A stretch of 64,000 nt of DNA from Irpex lacteus (lineage: Eukaryota > Basidiomycota > Agaricomycetes > Polyporales > Irpicaceae), in contig MQVO02000003.1 of the NCBI GenBank assembly GCA_001986395.2, positions 186,001 to 250,000 of the forward strand. The letters are read 5' to 3'. The notes under the pieces were generated by a model that ran no database searches, was not told where the DNA came from, and worked only from the letters and a program-made list of their open reading frames with translations. The position numbers were made by a program, and so were the translations under genes. Shown here piece after piece: positions 35,779 to 46,406 of the stretch. Every line of letters starts with the position of its first letter. The stretch's first letter is position 1.

Positions 35779-37579
35779 TTTCTGGTGAGTTATTGCTTTA
35801 TACCTTGGGAAGTACGAGTAGTACTAGTAGTAGTATCATGTATATTAACCGCTTGTGATAATATCATACCCCACTTAAACACAAATTAAATGCTGCTGCA
35901 CGAATCAGGATGTTATTCTATGTCTTAGGAGGCCTTGTCGTTGTATTCGGGCCCTCCTAATCACGCGTTTCCGGCCTCTAAGCTTCCCGCCTTTAAGAGG
36001 ATTATAGACATAATAATCGAAACATAAAGCTCGAGAGCTTGAAAGATATGTATTAATGGTCGCATTCAGCGCATAGTCTACATGCCCGACACTGTCAGGC
36101 TGGCTACTACAGCATGACCATATAAATAAACAACGTGTAACCGTACTTACGATCCAATTGCGAGCACTGAAGATTTCCTTGAGCCACGCCCGCCTCGTGC
36201 ATGCTGCTTATGAACGGACGTCGCCACCGCTTCGTAGGGTGCCTCTGCTTCCACTGGATACCATGTTCTATCGTATAGAGTTCTAGAGGAGGGACATATC
36301 GTTTGATAGGAGACGTAAACGTCAGCGAACCTGTCAATGCTATAATACAGCGCGTACCTCACCATGTGGCCGTTAACTTCATCCTGCCGTCGATATTCGC
36401 ATTGTGACTTCGTGAGCAAACTCGCATATACTAGTAGTAAGCGAGCAGCATACCACATATATTTTCCCCGCGTCCTCATTGTGGTGAGTTGAGAGCGTGC
36501 CTGTCTATTGTGGAAGATGGGTGACTGGGCGGACGGAGAACCAGGACATCGAGGGAGGAGTAATCGTAGCTTAGCTCGCAGTCATGTCGTTAGCAAACAG
36601 CAATAATGTAGTTCACATTACCTTTGACCTTTGAACTTCTCCGCAGACCCACAGCCAGCATAGCTCGGATTTGAGACCTAAGTCCATGTTCGGCTGACCT
36701 GCGAGTTTCGACGGCGATGAGCACTTGCCTTCATGAAGCTGGCCCCAGTCTAGAAGTATTCACTCCTCCGTCTCCTCATGCGCAAGATATCAGGTTTCCC
36801 AAGCTCCTCTTCAACCGCGAGGAGGCTCGACGTTGTCAATGACGATAAGCTGTGATTCGAGTGTTCAGTATCGCACTCGCAGACCTTGTACGGACGCACC
36901 TTCAAAAATACTAGGCTCGAGGATACAAGTGAATACCTAGGTGATGACAAGCTAAAGAGTGCGTGAGCAATGGTGAGTGTGCAGGTGCAGGAAGTGGTCA
37001 AGACCAAGTCTGATGTCAGGGACTCGGCGATCGACCAACCTCGATCGTCATTTCGATGATCGCGTCCAAACTCCTCGATCATCTCTCTGTTGCTCTTCGA
37101 CCATGACCTTGTCGTCCTTCTCTGTGTACCTCCTTCTCGCACTCACTACAATTCTTTGATAATGAAGCTTGACGAAGGGGTCATTAGGGACAACGTTGGG
37201 AGTTCTTGAACTCGGTACGTAACCTTTGACATTGATCGTAGTAGTCTCTAACGTTCCCATTCGTTGTCTAATAATCTACTTAACTCTCCGTTCATTGATA
37301 TTCATCTGCAATAGATATGAGGTCTGCGAACGCATACCTTCGTGACCACTCGGGGCTGAAAGCACGCTGGCTCGTATGGTAGAAGGGTACGCAACGAAGT
37401 GCGAGCGTGCTGAGACTGCGAGAGGGCATGGGGGATATGGTGTCTACGGTGCATATAGTGCGTGATATACTCCTCGTTTCAGCTGCTATTGCACTAACAG
37501 ACCGCTTCGTTGCTTCACGTAGATGAACTATATCGCTGGTACACGCATATAGTCACTAGATCATCCTCCAACAAACTAG
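35779..37579. other. Gene-poor spacer, right part
   Basis: No recognisable gene. Minus-strand ORFs at 36147-36479 and 36750-37142 are open but lack family features. The sequence leads into the 162-bp tandem repeat array. Confidence 0.4.
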
Positions 37580-38330
37580 CGCAACGTCCACCGCTGCATT
37601 CGTACCAAGATTCCCGCTACTTCTTCGTCTCTCACAAGAGCTCTCAAGATATCGCTTTTGTTTCTCTTTCCAGTAACTCTACTGTAAGTACCTACCTTCA
37701 CTATATTCGACGTCGATGCTGAACTTTTGTTCTTTACAAAGCACAATGTCCCTAGCATACGTTCCGAGATCCCCGCTCCTCACACTCGTCTCTCGCTCGC
37801 TTACGCCTCAAGATACCGCTTTTGTGTCTCTCTCTTTGGACACTCTCGTAAGCAATCATAGAGTGCTATGTCTTTGATATCGACGCTAACTTTGCGATCT
37901 GAATACAGCGCAATGTTCACCGCATACGTACCAAAATTCCCGCATGCTCGCCTCTCGCAAACGTTCTCAAGGTATCGTCTCCGTTCATTCTCGCGGGACC
38001 TTACTGTAAGTACCACGTCCTCTAGTATCTTCGACGTTGATGCTAAACTTGTGCTCTAAACACAGCGCAATGTCTCCCTCACACGTACCCAGATTCCCGC
38101 TAACTCCTCGTCTCTCGCAATAGCTCTCAAGATATTGCCTCTACTTCGTTCACCTGTGGTTCTACTGTAAGTATACATAACGTTTCATATCATTCAAACC
38201 GATGCTGAACATCTAATCTATCCATAGCGCAACGTCCCCCGAATACGTACCAAGAATCCCGCTACTCCTCGTTTCCCGCTGGTCCTCGCCTCTACCTCTT
38301 TCTTCTAAGACTCTACCGTAAGTACCCTCA
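37580..38330. repeat. Tandem repeat, five units of about 162 bp, with intron-like borders
   Basis: Units start at 37580, 37742, 37909, 38066 and 38228. Each has an exon-like part beginning CGCAA(C/T)GTC (CACAATGTC in unit 2) and including ATACGTACCAA, ATTCCCGCT and CTCAAGATA (104, 106, 97, 101 and 90 bases). This is followed by GTAAGTACC or a close variant and a 55-60 base part that ends CAG or TAG (AAG in one unit). The exon-like lengths are not multiples of three and differ, so no protein frame is kept across units. Either a satellite that preserves splice-like borders or a non-coding multi-exon transcript would fit. Confidence 0.75.
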
Positions 38331-38878
38331 ACACCTTCGCCTTCGCCATCGACCCCACCACCCACACTCTCCCGTCTCTTCACCGAACCCTCACACTCAC
38401 CCTCCCCGTCTCCGTCTCTTCACCGCACTTACCACATCCCACATCCCACGTCAACAGAACCCCGCACCCAGATACCCTCGAGTAGGACGTCGCGCATCTG
38501 TGAGCGGGGTGGGGTTCCTCGGTTGTCAAGTTAGGTAGGTCGATGTGGATGGTAGGCGAGTAGCACAGGTGAGTTTCGGGGTGAGTTTGGGTGTGTGTGT
38601 TGAGGCATAGCTGGGAGATAACGATGGTAGTTTGGGGAGGATTGAGGTTGAGTGCGATGGAGAGGATGTAGGAGGTGGTGTAGTATACGTTTGACTTCAC
38701 TGTGTATACTACGTATATCGTCAATTCGGTTCGAATGCATGCATTGGATTCAAATAACGAGCTCGAATGCGTCGTACAATATGGCACTACTGGTAAGTGT
38801 TTCGCATCCCCGTCGTTTAACAGAGCTCTATGTACAATCTAAGACCTCATAATAATATTCTCGACCGATACGAGGATT

Positions 38879-38962
38879 AACCTACCTTTAACCTACCTTT
38901 AATCCATGGTTATCCTATGGTTACCCTACCTTTACCCCACCTCTACCCTACCTTTATCCCTC
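38879..38962. repeat. Degenerate ACCTACCTTTA / ACCCTACC array
   Basis: Repeats of ACCTACCTTTA pass into TACCCTACCTTTACCCC. They recall decayed CCCTAA telomere repeats but lack a true CCCTAA run. Confidence 0.6.
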
Positions 38963-39501
38963 CATCTCCACTCTCTATTTCAATCTCATCATGTACACAT
39001 ACCTCACGCATTCACACTCCCATAATTAACACCAGTACCGCACGTCTCGTACTTACTATCCTATTCACTTGCATTAACCCTTGCGCACGAAGGAGAGCGA
39101 TATGTATTGTGTTAAACTTATCTCATTCAAACAAAGCTACTGCTATTGCTATCTATAATCTATTACACGTACGTACGTACGGTATACTCATGCGAACTCG
39201 AAGGGAGAACGCACGCATTGCCTTCGTGCGCGCGAGACTCGACTCGACTTGACTCACCTGTCCCTCTGAGTCTACGCCTGACTTCGAGACCCACCTTCGT
39301 TCACATCCCCGGAACGAAGAGCACGGACATCCCGAGCAGCGCAACGAGCCAACGACGACGAGCCACCACTAGCAGTGCTCTCGATCGACGACGACGACGG
39401 CTTGTAGCAGTCACAGCTACGCGTGCATCCACATCCACCCCATCCACGAGATAAACGAGACCGACGTACCTGCACCACCAAGCTAACAAGCTAACACCCA
39501 G

Positions 39502-39610
39502 CACCCGGCACCCGACACCCTCAACACCCTCCACCCTCCACCCGCTCCTCAACACCCGGCACCCTCCACCCGCTCCTCGAAACCCTCCACCCTCCACCCG
39601 CTCCTCGATA
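39502..39610. repeat. C-rich minisatellite, about 28-30 bp unit
   Basis: CCACCCGCTCCTC recurs at about 39538, 39566 and 39596, separated by CACCCGGCACCCT and CCCTCCACCCT stretches. The complementary strand is G-rich with quadruplex potential. Confidence 0.7.
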
Positions 39611-39779
39611 CCAGGATACGAGAGTGAAGAGAGAGGTGCAAGGACAGGGAGGGGATGGACCGACGACGCTAGGCTCGTTACAGTATGCATGTATGCGTCG
39701 GTGGTGCGTGCGTGCGTCTTCGTTCTTCGAGCAGGCTTGGGTTGTTTGGGTTGTTTGAGGATGGGGTGTAGAAGAGGGT

Positions 39780-39862
39780 GAGGAAGGGTGAGGAGGTGTG
39801 AGGGTTGGGGTGAGGGTGAGGGTGGGGTGTGGGAGTGTGAGCGTGGGGGTGAGTGAGGAGAG

Positions 39863-39899
<37 letters not shown>

Positions 39900-39915
39900 C
39901 GAGGGTGAGGTGGGA
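39780..39915. repeat. G-rich GTGAGG / GAGGGT array
   Basis: A degenerate G-rich run ends in seven or eight near-perfect GAGGGT units (39863-39910). It lies about 300 bases from the breakpoint of the second E-F copy and could form G-quadruplexes. Confidence 0.75.
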
Positions 39916-40185
39916 GGGAGTCGAGTGTCAGTTATTGAAGGATGAGATGGATACGCACCTTGTCGTACACGTCGATAACACACTGTCCTACTCCCCACCC
40001 GCACCTCGTCATCGGAGAACCACTCGACCCTCCTCCTCGACGCCAACCCGTCCAACCCGCCAACTCGCACCAAACCGCTCACCCTCCTTCCTCACCCCTC
40101 TCCACCTCCCTCTCCTCCCACCACCGTCCACACCCATACGACGTACGACCTCCAGATCCCTCACACACACCTCACCCTCGCCTCC

Positions 40186-41076
40186 TCAATCCTCTCCACC
40201 CTCCACCCTCCCATTCCCATTCTTCTTTAACCACGTAGATGCGTACCGCGGGATGACAGAGAGGAAGGAAGGGATACGTGGGTGAAGGGATAGTTCGCGA
40301 TGTGTTGGTGTCTTTCGGCGAGCCTTCGTGGCAGTGGGGGTGGACCAACGAGCGATCCCGGGTCTTGAGACTTCGAAGTAGCCTTCGTCTTCTGAGTCTG
40401 AGTCGGGGTCGGGATCAGAGAGGCCGTAGGTCGTTTCGTAGCGTCCTACGCGGCGGACAGTCATACGCGTACTTGGAGTTTCACGGTGCGCTTGCAAAGG
40501 CTCAGGTGGCGGATGTGGCGAGGGAGCGACGGACTGGGATTGGAGGACAGCGGAAGCGATGAACGCCTCTGATTCTCGTAATCGAGACTCGTCCTCGTCT
40601 CTGGAGTCGCGCAAGTCGATACCAGCCAGCTGGGAGAGGAGTTGCGCTTGTTGGTCGTCTTGGGTGAGGTCGATGGGGGATGTGAAGTCTAGTCCCAGAG
40701 CCGATGGTATGTGCTGAGGCGAGGTGGGGAGAGGGTTGCTGTACTCATTATCGCTCGCCACCTCGTTGTCATTCTCCAATTCGTCTTCCTCTTCGCTCTC
40801 CTCTTCGTCCTCTGCGCCACCCCGGTCATTAGTGTGCGAACTAGCCTCCGGGGCGTCTTCATAGTCAGGGAGGTCTTCATGCACAGACTCTGGGGACGGT
40901 GCGTTCGATCTACTAACACTAAGCCTCACTACACATCTGGTTAGAGGTGACCAAGCCCACACGACGCGGGAGGACTCACGCTTAACCTTGCGCCAGCTGA
41001 TGCTCGTCTCGTCTCGTGTGATCTCGCGTGCAGTCACAGGAAGGACACCGAGGAGGGAAGTGACATCGAAGGTCAT
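40186..41076 (-). CDS. Gene E2: truncated copy of E (279 aa)
   Basis: Two exons (41076-40980 and 40928-40186), 280 codons, no internal stop. It matches E1 from the start (MTFDVTSLLGVLPVTARE against MALDVTS...) through the acidic region and PIDLTQDDQQA to SVIPRY(A)STW, then reads KKNGNGRVEGGED and stops where homology ends. The central Pro-rich and C-terminal acidic parts of E1 (about 950 residues) are absent. The intact frame and conserved shared promoter leave open that it is still expressed; otherwise it is a duplication by-product. It is divergent from F2. Confidence 0.7.
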   Translation of the reverse strand: MTFDVTSLLGVLPVTAREITRDETSISWRKVKRESSRVVWAWSPLTRCVVRLSVSRSNAPSPESVHEDLPDYEDAPEASSHTNDRGGAEDEEESEEEDELENDNEVASDNEYSNPLPTSPQHIPSALGLDFTSPIDLTQDDQQAQLLSQLAGIDLRDSRDEDESRLRESEAFIASAVLQSQSVAPSPHPPPEPLQAHRETPSTRMTVRRVGRYETTYGLSDPDPDSDSEDEGYFEVSRPGIARWSTPTATKARRKTPTHRELSLHPRIPSFLSVIPRYASTWLKKNGNGRVEGGED

Positions 41077-43345
41077 GGTGGGTTATGCGGTGGGGAGTGC
41101 TGGTGGTGGTGGTGGGTTCAGTGTAGCTGTGGCGAGAGGGCCAGTGGTTCATCAAAGCGCGTGTAGCCAGGGGTGTGTTGTGAGAGGCGAGTGGCGAGGG
41201 CCATAACGCGTGCGACGGGGACAGCATAGCAGAGACAAGGGGTGCGTCGTTGTGAGGCTGCGTGACGTGACGAGGAGAGAGGTGGTCGGTGTTGTATTCG
41301 AGGACAATAACGAGGAGGACAAGGACGGACCGGTCACAGTACGCGATCACCTGACGAGTGACGCGACACTCGCTTACATCAGCACGCCCATGCGTCTGCC
41401 TCAAGTTCAACATCCAGCGTGAGTGACCCACTACGTTTGTCACGCTCTCTCCTCGTTCCTCGACATCGACTCCAAGGCGTTAGGCCTGCACTGCACGATG
41501 TCTGCCCAGGTGTACTCTGCTGGCATGTCACACGCCCCGCGCACTCGCAACCCCCTCGCGAGCACCGTCAGCCATCAGGCGACCAACGTCAGGCCCTTTC
41601 CCCAGATGCCGACCCCTCCTCCACCGAAGCCTCAGCTCAAGCCTGCGGACCCGCCGTTGCAGCGACAGACGGCCAAGGTCACGCCTCCCTCGCCGCCCAA
41701 GGTGATTGTGGACAAGAGTGGGAATATAAATCTGTCACGCGGGGCTTTCTTGGGCGAGGTAAGTATTGTTACTGTGACTATGTAGGGGTGTATTAACTGT
41801 TCTCTAGGGAGGGTTCGCTCGCGTGTATGAAGCCCGTGACCGTCATGGGTTCCGCTACGCCGTCAAGGCCATCAGCAAGCAGTCGCTGATTAAGAAAAAG
41901 GCCAAAACAAAGGTAAGGACCTGTTTATTTAACTGACAGTAATACTAACAACCCTGTAGCTCTACGCAGAAATCAAGATCCACCGCTCGCTGACACACCC
42001 AAACATCGTCCAATTCCAAGAAGCCTTCGAAGACTCGGAGAACGTCTACATGACCCTCGAGCTCTGCCACAACGGCTCCCTCATGGACATGCTCCGCCGA
42101 CGCAAATCCTTCACCGAGCCCGAATCCCGCTTCTTCATGGTCCAGCTCATCGGCGCCTGCCACTACATGCACAACCACCAGGTCATCCACCGCGATCTCA
42201 AGCTCGGGAACATCATGCTCGACGCGAAGATGAACGTCAAGGTCGGGGATTTCGGCTTGGCTGCGCTCATTGAGAATCCTGGAGAACGGAAGAAGACGAT
42301 CTGTGGGACGCCGAATTATATTGCGCCGGAGGTGCTGTGGGATACTGCCAATGGACACAGCTTCGAGGTGGACACGTGGTCCGTGGGGGTTATTCTCTAC
42401 ACGCTCGTCATCGGGAAACCGCCGTTCTCGACCAAAGACACAAAGGACACCAACGCCATCTACCGGTGCGTTCCAACTACTTTACATCAACACCCGCTAA
42501 TAATTCTCTAGGCGCATTCGAGACAACGACTACGAATTCCCACCAGACCGCACAATCTCCCGCGAAGTCCAAGACATGGTCCAACAAATCCTCGCGCTCA
42601 ACCCCGACGACCGCCCGCCCCTGCTCTCCATCATCGACCACCCCTGGTTCACCCACGGCGTCGTCCCCTCACACATCCCCGTCCTCGCACGCGACTCCAC
42701 CCCCGACTTTCGGCACATCACACCCGCCATGTCCAAGCTGAACTTGTCGTCGCTTCGTAAGCAGGCGTTGTTGGATGACGATGTACCGCTGGAGCCGTTG
42801 GGTGGGAGCGGGAGCGGGAATGGGAAGAGTAGGAGTGCGAGTCTGGCGCAGCAGGAGAAAGAGTTCCAGAAGGCCGTCCAACCGGGGAGTCCCATCTCTG
42901 CGCTGCTCACCTCTGCGCGTCAGCCGCTCGTCGTCGGTCCTATGCCGGCTATGGCTCGAGGGGAACAGCCGTTGATTCGCAAGTTGCAGGCGGCGAGGTC
43001 GCCGCGTGAGAGGGTGGATACGAATGGGCTGAGGAGGGTGGAAGAGGGAGAGGAGGAAGGAGAGGGAGGAGAGGAGAAGAAGGAGAAGAGCAGGAAGAAG
43101 GAGTTGGAGAGTCAGAAGGCGAGGATTGTGGCGCAGATGATGCCCAGTAGTGCGCCCACCCCGACGGCGAGGGAAGAGGAGGATGAGGAGGGGGAGGGGG
43201 AGAATGTACCGCCGCAGCCGTCGTCGATGAAGAGCAAGAAGCGGGAGGTTTTGGCGATGAAGAAGGACGAGCTCGCTTCGATTACGCCCTCTTCCTCTAC
43301 GCAGACGAACACGGCGTTGAAACTGAATGGGTTCGACGCAGCCGC
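40222..43345. repeat. Duplicated segment, copy 2
   Basis: Direct-orientation homolog of 20212-23360. In this copy F continues past the right limit into its polo boxes, while E breaks off at the left limit. Together with copy 1 this is the signature of a tandem duplication whose ends lay inside E and F. Confidence 0.85.
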
Positions 43346-44337
43346 GCAGACGCTGCACGCCGCGTTCGACGCTCGTGCCGCTGGGAAAGTCTTCAGAGGT
43401 GAAGGTGGAGAAGGGGAAGGAGAGGAAGGGGAGAGAGGGGCGAGGGTGTTCATTGTTAGTTGGGTGGATTATTGTAACAAGTATGGGATGGGGTATGCGC
43501 TTACGGATGGGAGTGTGGGGGTGCATTTTAATGATAGTACGACTTGTGTTTTGTCGGCTGATAAAGTGTACGTCTCCCCCTTCCCCCCTCCTCCCTTCCC
43601 TCCCTCCGTACTCACTAACAAACTTCGTACCCAGGCATTTCGACTACATATCCTCCCGCCGCCAAGGCTCCGTCTACGTCCGCAAGAACTACACCGTCTC
43701 CTCCTACCCGGACGACCTCAAGTCCAAAGTCTACCTGCTCAAGCACTTTGAGAGGTACATTATGGACCGGCTGTATGGCGATTATGAGTATACGTGGGAG
43801 GATACGGGACGCACGAGGGGTATGGATTTTGTGCAGAAGTATTTGAGGATGAAGCATGTTATTGTGTTTAAGATGAGTCATGATGTTCTCCAGGTGAGCT
43901 TCAGCTTCGAGTTTTCATTACCGTTACATCCGTGAATGCGCTACTAATTGATGGGATGTTGGCAGTTCAACTTCTACGACCACTCCAAAGTGATCCTCTC
44001 CTCGCACGGGTTGCACGTAACCCACATCGACAAATCCTACCACCTCACCCAATTCTCCCTCTCCTCCATCATGGCCGCGTCCCTCCGTCCGCCCTCGCAC
44101 TTCACGCCCGAGCAGCTCAAGCTGAACGAGAGACTGGTGGAGAAGTTGAGGTATTGTAAGGAGGTGCTTGTTTCTATTAGGAACGCTAGTTCGGGGGGGT
44201 CGACGCCGGGGAGGAGTTTGCCGGCGGCGGGTGGGGAGGAGGATGAGGAGCAGGAGAGAGAGGAGGCAAGGGAGAGGGAGCAGCAGGAGAAGAGGGGAGT
44301 GAGGACGAGGCCGTCGAGGATGGCGCTGCGGTCGTGA
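41498..44337 (+). CDS. Gene F2: full-length Polo-like kinase (852 aa)
   Basis: Six exons (41498-41758, 41808-41912, 41960-42465, 42512-43567, 43635-43893, 43966-44337) give 853 codons. The kinase domain (about 80-350) has [34 protein letters not shown] and [15 protein letters not shown]. After a Ser/Glu-rich linker the first polo box begins near residue 600 ([20 protein letters not shown]) and the second near 715 ([23 protein letters not shown]). DHSK supplies the His and Lys expected to bind phosphopeptides. Such kinases control mitotic entry, spindle poles and cytokinesis. This is very likely the ancestral, functional copy. The tail after about residue 805 is acidic then basic and probably disordered. 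Confidence 0.9.
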
Positions 44338-45209
44338 TCGTGATTGGGTGGTCTACTGGCGGATGACGTTAGGTTGTCTTGTAGGCTGGCTCGCGACTAC
44401 GGATGTGGACGACGTTAGGTCTTCCCATCCTCGCCTTGCATCGGTAATTGGTACATTCATCATCTATACTATACCCCTGCACGAACCGTTCCCTCCTCTT
44501 CACCATTTTACACTCTTAATCTCTTCTGCCCGTCTCTCCTACCCTTTTATTTTTTTCGCATGCGCATACATTCATCATTTTTTTCTTCCTTCGAGCATTG
44601 AGCAAGCAAGTAAATATATATTATTAGTCGCAAGCCTGATGGCGCGTACCTGTGTATCAATTCATCAGTTCATTGGTCGGTCACGGTCAAACGCAGTTGG
44701 ACGTCACGGTTATTTGGGATTCAATGTGCATCATGAAAAAAAATTCGGTGGCTGACGCCCGGTTCGCTGTGGAGGAGGCGACTTCGTAACACTGCTCTCT
44801 GAACTCTAGTATCATTAGCTACAGCCAGCGCGATGTAGCTGAGATGGATAAGTGTCGCTGTCCCAGACGACGCGAACTTATGCCAGGCCATGAAGCGCCT
44901 GAGTACTGCCATAAGAGGCAGTCGTAATTTGAACTTCACGACGGAGAACGCCCAGAGCCGGCGAAAGACGTGAATGTGACAAATGAAGTCACTGCTGGCT
45001 CAAATGTCGTTAGGATCACTCAGCGGTATGCTTAGAAGGTTCGATTACGGGGCAATCTATATGAAGCTGATCGCGCTGGCAAACGTGAGAGATTTTTGAG
45101 AAAATTGATCACATAATAAGGTAGGTATATTGCAAACAGATAAATAGAAATATGAAGATAGAGATAGGGAACTAGACGTAAATTCTAAGTGTTTCTCGCC
45201 AAAGCGCCT
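44338..45209. other. 3' interval after F2 with a relic related to the 46.9-kb ORF
   Basis: Mostly F2 3' sequence. At about 45045-45108 (plus) it reads AIYMKLIALANVRDF and stop, similar to the end of the ORF at 46910-47163 (ICVMKLVARPANVKKLL). The DNA after both stops is also alike (ATAATAAGGT.. and ACTTAATAAGGT..). Confidence 0.45.
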
Positions 45210-45275
45210 CTAAGCGGTGGTAGTAGGCACTGGGGCAGATGAAGAGCAGTACTGAGTAAACCCACGATCGCAAAT
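45210..45275 (-). pseudogene. Relic C-terminal tail of a sequon-rich secreted protein
   Basis: On the minus strand the frame reads CDRGFTQYCSSSAPVPTTTA and stop, matching the tail of gene D (CDRGHTQYC...PTTTATGA). It is not connected to an upstream repeat. It starts where the 3' flank of gene C stops resembling the 3' flank of gene B, so it is a left-over from recombination between family members. Confidence 0.75.
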
Positions 45276-45358
45276 CATTCACATCATATGTCAGATTGTA
45301 TAGAAAGCGACTATGGACAGAGAATAGAAAAGCGAGCTAGATGGATAACGTTTTGCCT

Positions 45359-46001
45359 TTAAGCAGTACAGAACTGAGTAAACCCACGGTCACATGCAGC
45401 CTGTGCACCGTTGGTACCAGTGATGGTAGTGTTTGCGATGGTGGTGTTCAAGCCAACAGGAGCGGTGTTGTTGGCCGACGAGGTCGAGTTGACACGCTGT
45501 CCGGTGGTAGCATTACGCTGAGGAAGCACCGGCGCGGTGTTGTTACCAACTACAGTGCCAAATAGTGTCAGTATGAATGAGTTATTGCGCGATTAAATAG
45601 AGGCACGTACCACGCTTGATGAGGCGGGAGTCGAGTTGCTCGAAGTAGTCATCGACATCTACCACTGAGAGAATCGAAGATATGTCAGCAATGAACAACA
45701 TACAGCTGGGATAAGACGACTGACCTGCGCGAGCCTTAGGTGCGGCACAGTACTGGGTGAGCCCGCGGTCGCAAGCGGCCTGAGCACCTTCGGTACCGGT
45801 GATGGTAATGTTGTTGATGGTAGAGTTCATCCCGACTGGCATCGTGTTGTTGGCAGACGAAGTCGAGTTGACACGTCCGCCAGTGGTAGCGTTACGCTGA
45901 GGCAACACGGGTGTAAAGGCCTGTCCGGGCCTTGGGATGGCGCTGACGGCGGTGATGCCGATGGCCACAGCGGAGACGAGGTAGAAGCGAGTGCCGAACA
46001 T
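45359..46001 (-). CDS. Gene C: secreted, sequon-rich two-repeat protein (173 aa)
   Basis: Three exons (46001-45725, 45664-45611, 45549-45359), 174 codons. Signal peptide MFGTRFYLVSAVAIGITAVSA, first repeat with a changed start (PGQAFTPVLPQRNATT) and MNSTINNITITGTEGAQAACDRGLTQYC, linker VVDVDDYFEQLDSRLIKR with the Kex2-type Lys-Arg, then the second repeat VGNNTAPVLPQRNATT ... ending CTA. The first half resembles gene D; the second half and the 3' flank resemble gene B, so the gene looks chimeric. Intron 2 follows the Lys-Arg codons. Promoter blocks are shared with the other members. Function unknown. Confidence 0.8.
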
Positions 46002-46107
46002 ATTGTGAGGATATGAAGCTGGTGTGCTGGTAAGATGCGTTGGAAGAACTGTTGTAGATGTAGAGTAGATGAGTGAGATGGAGATTTGAGACTGAGGAGG
46101 AGAGGGT

Positions 46108-46209
46108 ATTTATACCTTTGCGACTTACCCAGACTTCAGTGTACTTAGTGAAGAAACAGTTGAGCAATGTGCGAAGCAATACTATCGTGCGGAGGCAAAG
46201 CGTCACCGA
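46108..46209 (-). promoter_or_regulatory. Gene C promoter: TATAAATA and GGAGGCAAAG block
   Basis: TATAAATA on the minus strand (46108-46115), 114 bases from the ATG. GGAGGCAAAGCGTCACCGAT starts at 46191, 190 bases from the ATG, followed by the palindrome-rich CGATCACGATCG. Confidence 0.6.
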
Positions 46210-46389
46210 TCACGATCGCGTTGTACAGTGCGAGCACTTCAGCAGAGGCCACGGAAACAGAATCATGGCTTCGATGCACGATCGATATCTCCGCTCCCGC
46301 TTGTGCGATCGTTAACCCGAAAGTTACCTGGACTCAGAGCAGAAGCGACGTTGCGGTGAGGTTGTGAAGCGGCGCCATTTCCACATTGG

Positions 46390-46406
46390 GAAGTGTTCGG
46401 TAGTGA
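46390..46406 (-). promoter_or_regulatory. Distal conserved element GAAGTGTTCGGTAGTGA
   Basis: It is identical over 17 bases to 48329-48345 upstream of D and to the reverse complement at 7549-7565 upstream of B. Each copy is next to CGATC-type palindromes and a GGGATTCT sequence. I did not find it upstream of A. Confidence 0.6.

Larger units (their letters stand above)
38331..40185. other. Simple-sequence-rich interval before the second E-F copy
   Basis: It contains several low-complexity arrays (listed separately) and no convincing gene. The frames that are open over the arrays are Pro/His- or Gly/Arg-rich translations of the repeats. Confidence 0.5.

Noticed and set aside
36107..36479. Minus-strand ORF with a hydrophobic start as a secreted protein
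   Set aside because: The N-terminus is Arg/Tyr-rich with no clean hydrophobic core or cleavage site, and no intron or promoter support was seen.
38879..39915. Possible telomere or internal telomeric repeat
   Set aside because: The arrays are ACCTACCTTTA, CACCCTC and GAGGGT variants. No run of TTAGGG or CCCTAA is present, and genes continue on both sides.
20212..43345. Two E-F copies as an assembly artefact of two haplotypes
   Set aside because: The copies diverge in introns and coding sequence, and are reciprocally truncated at matching points in a way tandem duplication predicts. An artefact cannot be fully excluded without reads.
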